From the IMG/VR virus record IMGVR_UViG_3300032235_000716, positions 1-39,352 of that record: a DNA stretch of 39,352 nt; one strand, 5' to 3'. The position numbers and the translations under genes are program-made. How positions within the stretch are numbered: the stretch's first letter is position 1; each line of letters opens with the position of its first letter. This document shows, in pieces, positions 31,205 through 37,941 of this stretch. A model generated the notes under the pieces. That model did no database searches and was not told the origin of the DNA. It was given only the letters and a program-made list of their open reading frames with translations. The stretch comes from a virus.

Positions 31205-31381
31205 CTATTTCTTTAGTCTCTTAGTTTCTAGTCCATTTACAACTATTCCTTTCCTAATCATTTTCATCATTGCTTCTTGTGCGGATTCAAGTTGAAAATA
31301 ACAAGCAAACTTCTTCTCACCCATAAACTCATACTCTATAGTATAAAATTCATTATCAAGTTTAGGCATAAGAGTACTCAT
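31205..31381 (-). CDS. 58-aa protein, unknown function
   Basis: The start is uncertain: the ATG at 31381 (AGAGTGG before it; MSTLMPKLDNEFYTIEYEFM) overlaps the HNH gene by 20 bases; 31369 and 31414 are alternatives. The product is basic at the C-terminus, with FACYFQLESAQEAMMKMIRK. Confidence 0.6.
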   Translation of the reverse strand: MSTLMPKLDNEFYTIEYEFMGEKKFACYFQLESAQEAMMKMIRKGIVVNGLETKRLKK

Positions 31382-31838
31382 TCCACTCTGGATCATTTGC
31401 TCTATCGAGAGCAAATAGCATCTTATTCAATGGTTTTTTTGGAACAGTGCGAAGTATCAAATTGGTTTCTACGAGAAGTTTGTCACTTTTTTTGGAATTG
31501 CAAGGCATACAAGCAACAACTAAATTTTCCCAAGTATCTTCACCACCACGAGAACGTGGAATGATGTGGTCAATAGTTAGATTTTTGGTAGAACCACAAT
31601 ACTGACACTTATGCCCATCACGTTTATAGATCATTGCTCTTGATGGTCTGTTTTGTGAGAGTTTCTCGTAGGGCAACTTAATATAATTGACCAATCGAAT
31701 CACTCTTTTACCAAGTGCCTGTGCTTTATTCTTCATAAGAAGCACAATTGCTCTCTTCCAATTAGTAAAGTTAATTGGTTCGTAAGATGCGTTCAGAACA
31801 AGTATAGTTTGGTTTGGTTCAATTTTTAAGTAGTCCAT
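31362..31838 (-). CDS. HNH endonuclease of the cyanobacterial McrA-like type
   Basis: The product is 158 aa. The N-terminal LVLNASYEPINFTNWKRAIV segment is typical of a family of small HNH proteins abundant in cyanobacteria. The HNH core is intact: CQYC (78-81), IDHIIPRSRGG with Asp90-His91, Asn105 and CMPC (110-113) as the second zinc pair. A free-standing nuclease of this type could act in homing, host DNA degradation or recombination. It has no tRNA neighbour. Confidence 0.85.
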   Translation of the reverse strand: MDYLKIEPNQTILVLNASYEPINFTNWKRAIVLLMKNKAQALGKRVIRLVNYIKLPYEKLSQNRPSRAMIYKRDGHKCQYCGSTKNLTIDHIIPRSRGGEDTWENLVVACMPCNSKKSDKLLVETNLILRTVPKKPLNKMLFALDRANDPEWNEYSYA

Positions 31839-31887
31839 CGACCTTTTGCGGTTTTACAGAATGAATAGATTTTAACTCCCATAGTAT

Positions 31888-32658
31888 CTAGATGTCAAAG
31901 AAAATATCTGGATTAAATCCAGTTTCTTGTCCTGGATAACCACCAGGATTGCAGACAACACGACAACCATCAATCATATAATTAAAGGCATTGTGAGTGT
32001 GTCCATGTACCCAGTATTTGATTTGTCGATGATTCACAATAACATTATCAAGATTACTACAATAAGCACCGTTAGCATTTTTCTTATATTGATGCGGAAC
32101 AGACTGATAACTAGGTGCGTGATGACTGATGACAAATACGTTTTCATTCAGTGTTTGTAGTTGATTCAGTAGATACTTCTTGCTATCTTTGTGAAAGTTA
32201 AGGGTATCAGTTGGATTCAGTTTTCGATACTTTGGAGTGATACGAATAACTTTATAGTCATTCATACACTGTGCTGCTTCCATCATCTCTAGAGCATTTT
32301 CATTGCGAAAATCCGTCCAAAGTGTGAAACCAATAAAGTTCCAGTTGTTGATAGTTATTGTATCATTATCAAGAAGATGAAAATTATGAGGAAGATTCTC
32401 TTTTAGTTTCTTTTTGGTTCCTTCATAATTGTATCCATAGAACTCATGATTGCCCATCACATAAAGAACTTTATCATAGTTCTTGCTACAATCATTTAAG
32501 AACCTATCATAGACTGCGTGAATGTATCCATCAGTCTTAAAATGCTTGGCACAAAGAATGTCTCCAGCAAGAACTAATACATCACCTTCATCGACATCAA
32601 AGATTTGGCAAGAAGTAAAATGTTCAAGATGCAAATCACTAAGAACTTTGAGTTTCAT
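31888..32658 (-). CDS. Calcineurin-like metallophosphoesterase
   Basis: The product is 256 aa from the ATG at 32658. The upstream in-frame ATG at 32691 lies within the promoter sequence. All blocks of the fold are present: SDLHLE (7-12), AGDIL (31-35), MGNHEFYG (68-75), SHHAP (178-182) and HGHTH (218-222), giving a two-metal centre. Phage members include DNA-repair-type and 2',3'-cyclic phosphodiesterase enzymes; the substrate cannot be told here. A CCTATAAT promoter lies 22 bases upstream. Confidence 0.88.
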   Translation of the reverse strand: MKLKVLSDLHLEHFTSCQIFDVDEGDVLVLAGDILCAKHFKTDGYIHAVYDRFLNDCSKNYDKVLYVMGNHEFYGYNYEGTKKKLKENLPHNFHLLDNDTITINNWNFIGFTLWTDFRNENALEMMEAAQCMNDYKVIRITPKYRKLNPTDTLNFHKDSKKYLLNQLQTLNENVFVISHHAPSYQSVPHQYKKNANGAYCSNLDNVIVNHRQIKYWVHGHTHNAFNYMIDGCRVVCNPGGYPGQETGFNPDIFFDI

Positions 32659-32679
32659 TGTTTCTTTGTGCGTGTTCCC

Positions 32680-32685
32680 ATTATA
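32680..32685 (-). promoter_or_regulatory. CCTATAAT -10 box before the phosphoesterase gene
   Basis: The perfect hexamer TATAAT is placed so that the transcript would start about 15 bases before the ATG at 32658. There is no -35 consensus. It overlaps the stop region of the HNH gene upstream. Confidence 0.6.
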
Positions 32686-32690
32686 GGGCA

Positions 32691-33182
32691 TCAGGTGAGA
32701 CTTTGAGAGTTCTCTGTGCCAGTTTTTGAAGTGTCCAGATTATCATATTCCCAGTGACAATTTGGACACAGTGCCATAAGATTTTCTCTTGAATTGATAA
32801 CACTTATAAGAGTTTCACCAGTAAATGTAGAGATTCCTTTTTTGTGTGCTATTTCTACGTGTTTATCATATCCGCATTTTTCACAAGAATTCATATTATA
32901 TTTTTTTGCTTCTGCCCTTGCTCTTGTTCTCACCAAAGCATATGCAGAAGACCTATGGTGCTTCTCATAAATTGCTTCAGATAAGGTCATATCACCCAAA
33001 GAACCACAACACCTTATACATCTTTTGCTTCTATAATCAATTTTTACTCCACATACCTCACAATCATTTGGAAAGTTTATTTTTTTCTTTTTGGGATGAT
33101 GAACATTTGTCCATTTTGCAGCACAACTCCTACTACAAAATTTTGGATTGTTATGTGATTTTCCACAAGTGATACATTCCAT
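32691..33182 (-). CDS. Zinc-finger HNH endonuclease next to tRNA-Arg
   Basis: The product is 163 aa from the ATG at 33182 (an open extension upstream only reads through the tRNA). Zinc ribbons CITC...CSRSC (3-20) and CEVC...CIRCC (41-59) are followed by a helical linker and an HNH-like core: CEKC (100-103), EIAHKKG with His113, ENLMALCPNCH (133-143). Such enzymes are mobile elements of T-even-type phages and often sit beside tRNA genes. Its transcription may share that of the tRNA. Confidence 0.82.
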   Translation of the reverse strand: MECITCGKSHNNPKFCSRSCAAKWTNVHHPKKKKINFPNDCEVCGVKIDYRSKRCIRCCGSLGDMTLSEAIYEKHHRSSAYALVRTRARAEAKKYNMNSCEKCGYDKHVEIAHKKGISTFTGETLISVINSRENLMALCPNCHWEYDNLDTSKTGTENSQSLT

Positions 33183-33235
33183 ATTGTGAATGGATATTAC
33201 ATTATTATTTATATTTTTAGTTGTTTTATTCAAAA

Positions 33236-33308
33236 CACCCCGTGTAGGATTCGCACCCACGACCGATTCTTTAGAAGAGAATTGCTCTGTCTCCTGAGCT
33301 AACGGGGC
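33236..33308 (-). tRNA. tRNA-Arg (anticodon UCU)
   Basis: 73 nt. Acceptor GCCCCGT/ACGGGGT with G1-U72 wobble, standard D arm, anticodon loop with TCT, T loop in GGGTGCGAATCCTA, no encoded CCA. It would decode AGA, a codon frequent in the AT-rich structural genes. It lies 54 bases upstream of the HNH gene. Confidence 0.9.
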
Positions 33309-33393
33309 AAGAGACCCTCTGGTTTGTGCATTGTTAAGAGGCATAGAGGGTGTGGGACTTACTTAAAGTTTGGACCTTTAATGCCCGTAGAAA

Positions 33394-33633
33394 TTAACCG
33401 TTAAGGACTTGAGGTTCGGAATCCTCTACGTCAAGTTTATTTAGAACATACTGAATTGGTTTCAGTTCTTCCTTGAGGTCATTCTCAAGTTCCTTGAAAG
33501 TCTCAACCAGTGCCTCAAAGAGTTCAGAACCAGTCAGTTCATCATAATAAACATTCTCACGGAAATACTCAGTGAGTTGGTTTTTCAGATCCTCACCAAT
33601 TTGATGAGAAGCAGACTTGCAACGACGTGCCAT
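33394..33633 (-). CDS. 79-aa acidic helical protein, unknown function
   Basis: MARRCKSASHQIGEDLKNQL then TEYFRENVYYDELTGSELFE, LKPIQYVLNKLDVED. Mostly helical with coiled-coil tendency in ALVETFKELENDLKEEL. No family recognised. It is upstream of tRNA-Arg in the same direction. Confidence 0.7.
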   Translation of the reverse strand: MARRCKSASHQIGEDLKNQLTEYFRENVYYDELTGSELFEALVETFKELENDLKEELKPIQYVLNKLDVEDSEPQVLNG

Positions 33634-33666
33634 AATAAAGAGATAAGATAGTTAGTTAAACTGTAA

Positions 33667-33891
33667 TCAGACGTAGGTTACAGTACCTTCAACGTCAGTG
33701 AGGGAAGCATAACCGTCATCTTCAGAATCCACAGGTTCGGAATAGTTCTCAAGCACAGTGGAATCATAATTATCCAGTGCTTCAATGAGTTCGGCACCAG
33801 TTTCTGCATTAGTCAGATTGACAATCAGTTGAGAACCAGCAGGGTTGGTATCAACGATTTCAGCAGCAAGAGCAATCAGTTTAGCAGACAT
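33667..33891 (-). CDS. 74-aa acidic protein, unknown function
   Basis: MSAKLIALAAEIVDTNPAGS then LIVNLTNAETGAELIEALDN, YDSTVL. The TGAELIEALDNYDS segment is also seen as TGSELFEALVETF in the neighbouring 79-aa product, hinting at a shared short motif (TGxELxEAL). Confidence 0.7.
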   Translation of the reverse strand: MSAKLIALAAEIVDTNPAGSQLIVNLTNAETGAELIEALDNYDSTVLENYSEPVDSEDDGYASLTDVEGTVTYV

Positions 33892-33975
33892 TTAAGAAAA
33901 AGTCAAGTGAGTAAAAAGTGGATAACTTTATCGGTCAGATATTTCTAACCCGTAGGCAAACCCGTTCCTCCAAAA

Positions 33976-34119
33976 TTAAATACCTACAGGATATTCAATT
34001 TCAATTTCATCTTCGTCAGGAAGACCCAGTTGAAGACTAACATAATCTTCATAGTCAATACCAAGAAACTTTTTAGCAAAGTCTTCGTAATCATCGTGAA
34101 GAATACAAGTATCAATCAT
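33976..34119 (-). CDS. 47-aa acidic protein, unknown function
   Basis: MIDTCILHDDYEDFAKKFLG then a very acidic end (GLPDEDEIEIEYPVGI). GGAGG 8 bases before the ATG and the TGCTATGAT promoter at 34147-34152 support it as the first gene of its unit. Confidence 0.65.
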   Translation of the reverse strand: MIDTCILHDDYEDFAKKFLGIDYEDYVSLQLGLPDEDEIEIEYPVGI

Positions 34120-34146
34120 CTTGAAACCTCCTTGACTTGATGAATA

Positions 34147-34205
34147 CATCATAGCAGATGTCTCGTGATCTGTAAAGTGTTATGTGCCAGAAGGATTAGT
34201 GGCAC
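34147..34205 (-). promoter_or_regulatory. TGCTATGAT promoter with hairpin element
   Basis: -10 TATGAT with TGC extension (34147-34152), a CAGAT/ATCTG hairpin just upstream, and element copy TGTGCCA...TGGCACA (34182-34205) 8 bases past the 56-aa gene stop. Confidence 0.65.
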
Positions 34206-34213
34206 AAGTGGTA

Positions 34214-34384
34214 TCAAACGTCATACCACTTATATTCATTAAAGTGTTCCTGATAGAAGAAAATATCAATTTCATCAGTGCTAATACTCAAAAGATTGCT
34301 ATAATATTTCATTCCTTGAGTGCAAACAAGTTCCAAAACATCAAGACTCTTTTGACAATAATTGTAAGTATCAATTTTTAGCAT
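34214..34384 (-). CDS. 56-aa protein, unknown function
   Basis: MLKIDTYNYCQKSLDVLELV then LSISTDEIDIFFYQEHFNEY. It overlaps the end of the 100-aa gene by 14 bases; an ATG one codon earlier is equally possible. It is the last gene before a hairpin element. Confidence 0.65.
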   Translation of the reverse strand: MLKIDTYNYCQKSLDVLELVCTQGMKYYSNLLSISTDEIDIFFYQEHFNEYKWYDV

Positions 34385-34673
34385 CATCTTCTAGTTCAAC
34401 TCCGAAACTTTGGAGTACATAAGGGAAACATTCAACACATTCCTGAACAATATATTCTTCTTGATTGTCATCACATTTCTTATGTAAATCCTCAAGAAGA
34501 TTTTGTGCATATGCACGGATAATGTCTTTAGGGTCCATTGACTCAACCAGTTCGTCAACAAACTCCTCAAGAAAGTTATCTCGAACTATGGGATCTTCTA
34601 CGAGTTCAATTGTAAACTCTTCGATTGTTTTTGACACTTGTTCAAGTTTCAGGATTTCAGTATATAGGTCCAT
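34371..34673 (-). CDS. 100-aa acidic helical protein, unknown function
   Basis: MDLYTEILKLEQVSKTIEEF then FVDELVESMDPKDIIRAYAQ, VQECVECFPYVLQSF. It is strongly acidic and helical. The IIRAYAQNLLEDL motif matches LIDAYAQQLLDGM in the 61-aa product at 23821-24006. Confidence 0.7.
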   Translation of the reverse strand: MDLYTEILKLEQVSKTIEEFTIELVEDPIVRDNFLEEFVDELVESMDPKDIIRAYAQNLLEDLHKKCDDNQEEYIVQECVECFPYVLQSFGVELEDDAKN

Positions 34674-34681
34674 TGCTAGAA

Positions 34682-34912
34682 TTAGTAAGTATCAAGTTCA
34701 ACCAGTTTCTTTTGCTGTCGCATCTCCTTAATAATCATCTGAAGTTCTGAAATGTCTTCATTTAGGATTGTGAGGTCATCATACATCATTTCTGCTTGAT
34801 AAACACTCCTACACTTTTTATATTGCTTTGAGAGTTTATCGAACTTTTTCTTTGCTTCCTTGAGATCTTTTTCATACTCGGGAAGTGTTTTTTCGAATTG
34901 TTGATAATTCAT
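34682..34912 (-). CDS. 76-aa coiled-coil protein
   Basis: MNYQQFEKTLPEYEKDLKEA and KKFDKLSKQYKKCRSVYQAE form a long helix with heptad-like spacing; a second helix ends ELQMIIKEMRQQKKLVELDTY. Probably a helical hairpin that oligomerises. ATGA overlap with the 41-aa membrane gene. Confidence 0.7.
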   Translation of the reverse strand: MNYQQFEKTLPEYEKDLKEAKKKFDKLSKQYKKCRSVYQAEMMYDDLTILNEDISELQMIIKEMRQQKKLVELDTY

Positions 34913-35034
34913 TTGCGATAAGGACTAGACCAGTAAGAACGAAAAACGGAATAAACAATAACAACAGTGCTGATAACACCAACCAAACCGAAAAGGGTAA
35001 TGGCATCACCTGTAAATTGGTAAGTTTCGGGCAT
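34909..35034 (-). CDS. 41-aa single-pass membrane microprotein
   Basis: MPETYQFTGDAITLFGLVGV then STVVIVYSVFRSYWSSPYRK: one transmembrane helix (about residues 11-30) and a basic tail. It is first after the TGCTATGAT promoter (35058-35063) and is coupled by ATGA to the coiled-coil gene. Confidence 0.65.
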   Translation of the reverse strand: MPETYQFTGDAITLFGLVGVISTVVIVYSVFRSYWSSPYRK

Positions 35035-35057
35035 AACCTCGACTTGTTTACTTTTCA

Positions 35058-35115
35058 ATCATAGCACCTTTTGGGTGCTCCATCAAGTAATAATGGACAG
35101 TAGAAAAACCGTCCA
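35058..35115 (-). promoter_or_regulatory. TGCTATGAT promoter whose hairpin includes the extended -10
   Basis: The stem AGCACC/GGTGCT directly precedes ATGAT, so the TGCT of the extended -10 is inside the hairpin (hexamer 35058-35063). A variant element TGGAC-GT...AC-GTCCA (35094-35115) lies 21 bases past the 96-aa gene stop. Confidence 0.6.
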
Positions 35116-35136
35116 TCGTTATACTTATGTAGTTAA

Positions 35137-35427
35137 TTAACCTACTACATCTTGGTAAGTATTCCGAACATTTTTCACCAAATTATCACGTTTTTCTTGA
35201 GTTGTCAGGTTTGCAAGAGCAAACCTTGCAGTTACATAAACACCAACAACCTGCATCAGAGAGTTAAACACAGGAATACTATCAACGATTTCAACAAATC
35301 CGTGAAGAAAGAGTTGAGAAACAATGACTGCTGTAAAGATGCCAACAGTCATTCCAGTTTTCTTTAGAATATCATCAGTAATGTTTTCAGTGTAAAACTC
35401 TTTGGCAGTGTTAAAATTAAATTGCAT
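35137..35427 (-). CDS. CAAD/CURT1-like membrane protein
   Basis: The product is 96 aa. An N-terminal amphipathic stretch precedes two hydrophobic segments joined by a short turn: TVGIFTAVIVSQLFLHGF (about 27-44), IVDSIPVFNSLM, then QVVGVYVTARFALANL (about 59-74), ending with a charged helix (TTQEKRDNLVKNVRNTYQDV). The order amphipathic helix, hairpin of two membrane helices with D-S-I-P at the turn, and charged C-terminal helix is that of the CAAD domain of cyanobacteria and of CURT1, which bends thylakoid membranes. Similarity is by pattern only. If right, it is a candidate auxiliary gene acting on host thylakoids. Confidence 0.65.
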   Translation of the reverse strand: MQFNFNTAKEFYTENITDDILKKTGMTVGIFTAVIVSQLFLHGFVEIVDSIPVFNSLMQVVGVYVTARFALANLTTQEKRDNLVKNVRNTYQDVVG

Positions 35428-35441
35428 TGGATTGGATTGGA

Positions 35442-35630
35442 TTAGGGAGTAGGGTCAAAATAAACGATTTCTTCCAGCATTGGAAGAATCTCGTATTGAA
35501 TATCATCAAGATGTTCTACCATAATGGTTTGGTCCATCTGATGAAGTTTCTTTTCACGTTCTACAAGTTCAGTCAGAATCTTGTAGGCACGTTCAACTTC
35601 TGCGTAAGCATAAACTGTTGTTCTCACCAC
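35442..35630 (-). CDS. 62-aa helical protein with a GTG start, unknown function
   Basis: No ATG is present at the start; tandem GTG codons (35630, 35627) follow AGAGG by 3-6 bases. VRTTVYAYAEVERAYKILTE leads into a charged helix (LVEREKKLHQMDQTIMVEHL). Likely an all-helical small protein. It follows the RlpA-like gene and precedes the CAAD-like gene by 14 bases. Confidence 0.65.
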   Translation of the reverse strand: MVRTTVYAYAEVERAYKILTELVEREKKLHQMDQTIMVEHLDDIQYEILPMLEEIVYFDPTP

Positions 35631-35660
35631 AAACCTCTTTCTAAGTTACATGTTAATAAT

Positions 35661-35969
35661 TTAACCAATTCTCCTCCAACAAACAGTAGCATTACCCCGT
35701 CCAGTGGATTCGATATGTGCAAATGCAGAATAACTTAAATCAATGTCTGCATGGGAATAAGGTCCACGATCATTTATTCTTACAATTACTTGCTTCCCAT
35801 TATCTTGATTTGTCACTCTAATTTTAGCACCCATAGGTAAATAAGGATGAGCTGCAGTCCAACGATAAGCATCAAACCGTTCACCATTTGCGGTTTTCTG
35901 TCCATGAAATCCATCTCCCAGACCATAAAAAGTAGCAATGCCGCAAACTAGAGCAGAAACAATTACCAT
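35661..35969 (-). CDS. RlpA-like double-psi beta-barrel protein
   Basis: The product is 102 aa, essentially only the barrel domain. GIATFYGLGDGFHGQKTANG (10-29), TAAHPYLPMGAKIRVTN (38-54), VIVRINDRGPY (61-71) and DIDLSYSAF (75-83) are the RlpA signature, including the Asp in NDRGP expected at the active groove. RlpA proteins bind and, in some bacteria, cleave peptidoglycan strands. A short hydrophobic N-terminus (VIVSALVCGIA) could be a reduced export signal. In a phage it may help modify or lyse the host wall. Confidence 0.85.
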   Translation of the reverse strand: MVIVSALVCGIATFYGLGDGFHGQKTANGERFDAYRWTAAHPYLPMGAKIRVTNQDNGKQVIVRINDRGPYSHADIDLSYSAFAHIESTGRGNATVCWRRIG

Positions 35970-36226
35970 TCACCTCGTTGAATCATAATCTTCTTAATCT
36001 CAGCAAACACAAACTTTTTCAGTTTAGCATCTTCAGTTGTTTCATATGCAAGATAGAGTCTCTTCAGGTAATCTTCTTGTGTGCAAACTTTAACTACCTT
36101 CACATCAGTCATTCCAATATCACGCAAAGAGGAACCTGCTTTTACCTTTGCCCTACCAAAGTTCCCAGACACAGAACCTTGAGTGCGAAGTTTAGGTTTG
36201 ATTTTAGAAAGATTGGAAGCAGTCAT
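35963..36226 (-). CDS. 87-aa basic protein, unknown function
   Basis: The ATG at 36226 (AAAAGG before it) gives MTASNLSKIKPKLRTQGSVS; the in-frame ATG at 36250 overlaps the TATAAT box and is unlikely. The C-terminal half has VCTQEDYLKRLYLAYETTED and KKFVFAEIKKIM. Its stop overlaps the RlpA-like start. Confidence 0.7.
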   Translation of the reverse strand: MTASNLSKIKPKLRTQGSVSGNFGRAKVKAGSSLRDIGMTDVKVVKVCTQEDYLKRLYLAYETTEDAKLKKFVFAEIKKIMIQRGEW

Positions 36227-36248
36227 TGCCCTTTTTGTTGATGTACTC

Positions 36249-36300
36249 ATTATAGGGCAGAACCCACCCCATCGGGGGGTGGTCTGTGCCAGTTCAACAA
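36249..36300 (-). promoter_or_regulatory. CCTATAAT promoter with C/G-rich hairpin
   Basis: -10 TATAAT at 36249-36254; directly upstream a CCACCCC-ATC-GGGG(GG)TGG hairpin (about 36262-36281) and a degenerate hairpin element (TGTGCCA at about 36285). Confidence 0.6.
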
Positions 36301-36305
36301 GTGTC

Positions 36306-36473
36306 TCAGTCAGTAGTTAAATGCTGGTACTGAAGTTTATCCATATAGTAGTAAATTGTATTATCATTATAAAATTCATAGAATCTCCTTGGATTCTTTT
36401 CTTTCATTTTTGTTAGCATATTTACCCACTGATAGTCGCAATCTATCTCGTAACCAATGTGTCTTTCATTCAT
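36306..36473 (-). CDS. 55-aa protein, unknown function
   Basis: MNERHIGYEIDCDYQWVNML then TKMKEKNPRRFYEFYNDNTI. Tyr/Asn-rich and helical. Coupled by ATGA to the 52-aa gene. It is the last gene before the hairpin cassette. Confidence 0.65.
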   Translation of the reverse strand: MNERHIGYEIDCDYQWVNMLTKMKEKNPRRFYEFYNDNTIYYYMDKLQYQHLTTD

Positions 36474-36628
36474 TTTTTCATCAGAGAAAGTTGACGTTCA
36501 AACTCAAACTTCAATGGAAGAAGGTGGGATACAAAAAAATGCTCATATTCATTTCCTTTCACAATATTTGAAAGATTTTCAATCTGAATAAGAGCAAGTT
36601 GGAACTTTGTTAGGTTATCTATAGGCAT
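36470..36628 (-). CDS. 52-aa protein, unknown function
   Basis: MPIDNLTKFQLALIQIENLS then NIVKGNEYEHFFVSHLLPLK. Helical. It lies 5 bases after the stop of the secreted-protein gene. Confidence 0.65.
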   Translation of the reverse strand: MPIDNLTKFQLALIQIENLSNIVKGNEYEHFFVSHLLPLKFEFERQLSLMKK

Positions 36629-36633
36629 TTTAG

Positions 36634-36999
36634 TCAATCCCAACTTACACTTTCAAGCAAAACACCAGGCATTACATAAGTGTATGTCTTTTGGGTATTA
36701 GTTTCACCAATTTTATATTCCCACTTATATTCGTGTTTATTGTGTGAGTCCCAAGTTACGAATCCTTTTACATTATCAAATCGTGACTTAATTGTCAAAC
36801 CAAATCGATTAGAATAAATGTTGCGAGTTTTCAGTGCTCCACCATTCTCACGAGTTTCTACTACAGTACATACATCACTATAGAGTTCTCCAGACGATTC
36901 AAGATAACAATTAGTCTGGTACTTAAAAGGTGGTCCAGCAAGAGCAGGAACGGGAAGAGTAATAGCAGCAAGAAGAAGTAGTTTTTTCATAAGAATCAT
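36634..36999 (-). CDS. Secreted protein with signal peptide, unknown function
   Basis: The product is 121 aa. MILMKKLLLLAAITLPVPAL-A-GPP has a classical Sec signal (basic n-region, Leu-rich core, ALA cleavage site; M4 is an equally possible start). The mature part, about 98 aa, is beta-rich with two cysteines (CYLESSGELYSDVCTVVETR) that may form a disulfide, and a SRFDNVKGFVTWDSHNKHEY segment. It would be exported to the periplasm or thylakoid lumen. No family is recognised. ATG overlaps the upstream stop. Confidence 0.75.
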   Translation of the reverse strand: MILMKKLLLLAAITLPVPALAGPPFKYQTNCYLESSGELYSDVCTVVETRENGGALKTRNIYSNRFGLTIKSRFDNVKGFVTWDSHNKHEYKWEYKIGETNTQKTYTYVMPGVLLESVSWD

Positions 37000-37202
37000 T
37001 TGACAATTTTCCAGTTAGAGTCTTCTTTTTTTCGTACTGTAAATTTATACTTTCCATTCACAGATGTCAAATACATTACATCATTTACTTCATCATCTAC
37101 ATAACAACTGTGTAATTTGTCCATTTCAGTATTAAATCTAAATGTAGCAGCACCAGAAATTGGTTGAACACAAACAAATTTACGTTTAATTGCTGTTGTC
37201 AT
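36996..37202 (-). CDS. 68-aa basic protein, unknown function
   Basis: MTTAIKRKFVCVQPISGAAT then NTEMDKLHSCYVDDEVNDVM, KYKFTVRKKEDSNWKIVK. Beta-rich, with two cysteines. ATGA overlap with the secreted-protein gene. Confidence 0.7.
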   Translation of the reverse strand: MTTAIKRKFVCVQPISGAATFRFNTEMDKLHSCYVDDEVNDVMYLTSVNGKYKFTVRKKEDSNWKIVK

Positions 37203-37206
37203 AATT

Positions 37207-37347
37207 TCAAAATTTAACGTTTACCCCAACAACCTTTGCCTTCGGATTACGAGCAAGAGCAGTTTCTCTTGCATCCTTCGGATTAGTTGCCATTACTTCT
37301 TCCTTAAAAACTTTACCACCAACATAAAGTTCAACAATATATTTCAT
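37207..37347 (-). CDS. 46-aa basic protein, unknown function
   Basis: MKYIVELYVGGKVFKEEVMA then TNPKDARETALARNPKAKVV. The layout (strand, then DARETALARNP helix, then strand) is common in small cyanophage proteins. Coupled by ATGA to the 133-aa gene upstream. Confidence 0.7.
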   Translation of the reverse strand: MKYIVELYVGGKVFKEEVMATNPKDARETALARNPKAKVVGVNVKF

Positions 37348-37745
37348 ACAGCAAGTGCTCCATTGGGAATTTCAACAACAATAGGAAAAAGAGAATGAAG
37401 TTTATAACATACCCATTCACCTTTCAAGGTGTAAAGATATGCATATTCTTCACCATCGACAAGATAATCGTAGATGTTTCCATCGTGCCGTGGAGGACAG
37501 TCATCACCACGTTGAGAATAATAGTTGGGACCATACTTTGATGCTTTACCACCACAATCAAATGGAGTATCAGTCCAACAGGAACTCATATCACCACCAT
37601 CAATCAGTTCTGCAACTTTATCACGAGTATTGTAGTGGGTCTTTAGAATACGACCCAACCATTCAGGATAACCATCCCAATGATGGTACACCGAGAGCAC
37701 AGACTCATCAGAAAGTTGAATGCCGATGCGAGAACGTGTTGACAT
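37344..37745 (-). CDS. 133-aa conserved phage protein (YHHWDGYP motif), unknown function
   Basis: MSTRSRIGIQLSDESVLSVY leads to HHWDGYPEWLGRIL (about 21-34), GGDMSSCWTD, a PFDCGGKASKYGPNYYSQRG loop, and a C-terminal EYAYLYTLKGEWVCY strand. The R-S-R-I-G-I...HWDGYP pattern marks a family found in many phages and some bacteria with no known role. Confidence 0.8.
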   Translation of the reverse strand: MSTRSRIGIQLSDESVLSVYHHWDGYPEWLGRILKTHYNTRDKVAELIDGGDMSSCWTDTPFDCGGKASKYGPNYYSQRGDDCPPRHDGNIYDYLVDGEEYAYLYTLKGEWVCYKLHSLFPIVVEIPNGALAV

Positions 37746-37768
37746 AATGCGGTTTGGTTAATTAAAAA

Positions 37769-37921
37769 TCAGAATTCAATTTCAGTCCAATCAATAGCAT
37801 CTGTTTCACTTACAGATGCGTATTGATCTTCATAAATGTCAAAAAGTTCTTCATACAAATCAGAACCTTCAAGTTCTTCAATTTGTGCCTCTTCAAGAAA
37901 GATTCGAGTCATCCATCTCAT
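37769..37921 (-). CDS. 50-aa very acidic protein, unknown function
   Basis: MRWMTRIFLEEAQIEELEGS then SDLYEELFDIYEDQYASVSE; more than a quarter of residues are Asp/Glu. It is the first gene after the TGCTATGAT promoter (37936-37941), with a short leader. ATG at 37910 is an alternative start. Confidence 0.65.
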   Translation of the reverse strand: MRWMTRIFLEEAQIEELEGSDLYEELFDIYEDQYASVSETDAIDWTEIEF

Positions 37922-37935
37922 TTGATTACCTAGTA

Positions 37936-37941
37936 ATCATA
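37936..37941 (-). promoter_or_regulatory. TGCTATGAT promoter before the 50-aa acidic gene
   Basis: -10 TATGAT with TGC extension on the minus strand, 15 bases before the ATG at 37921. A degenerate hairpin element (GTGCCAC...GTCCAC) lies at about 37968-37993, past the tmRNA terminator. Confidence 0.6.

Noticed and set aside
33183-33344. N-terminal extension of the HNH gene to 33344
   Set aside because: These codons are the tRNA-Arg gene read as protein; ATG at 33182 is the sensible start.
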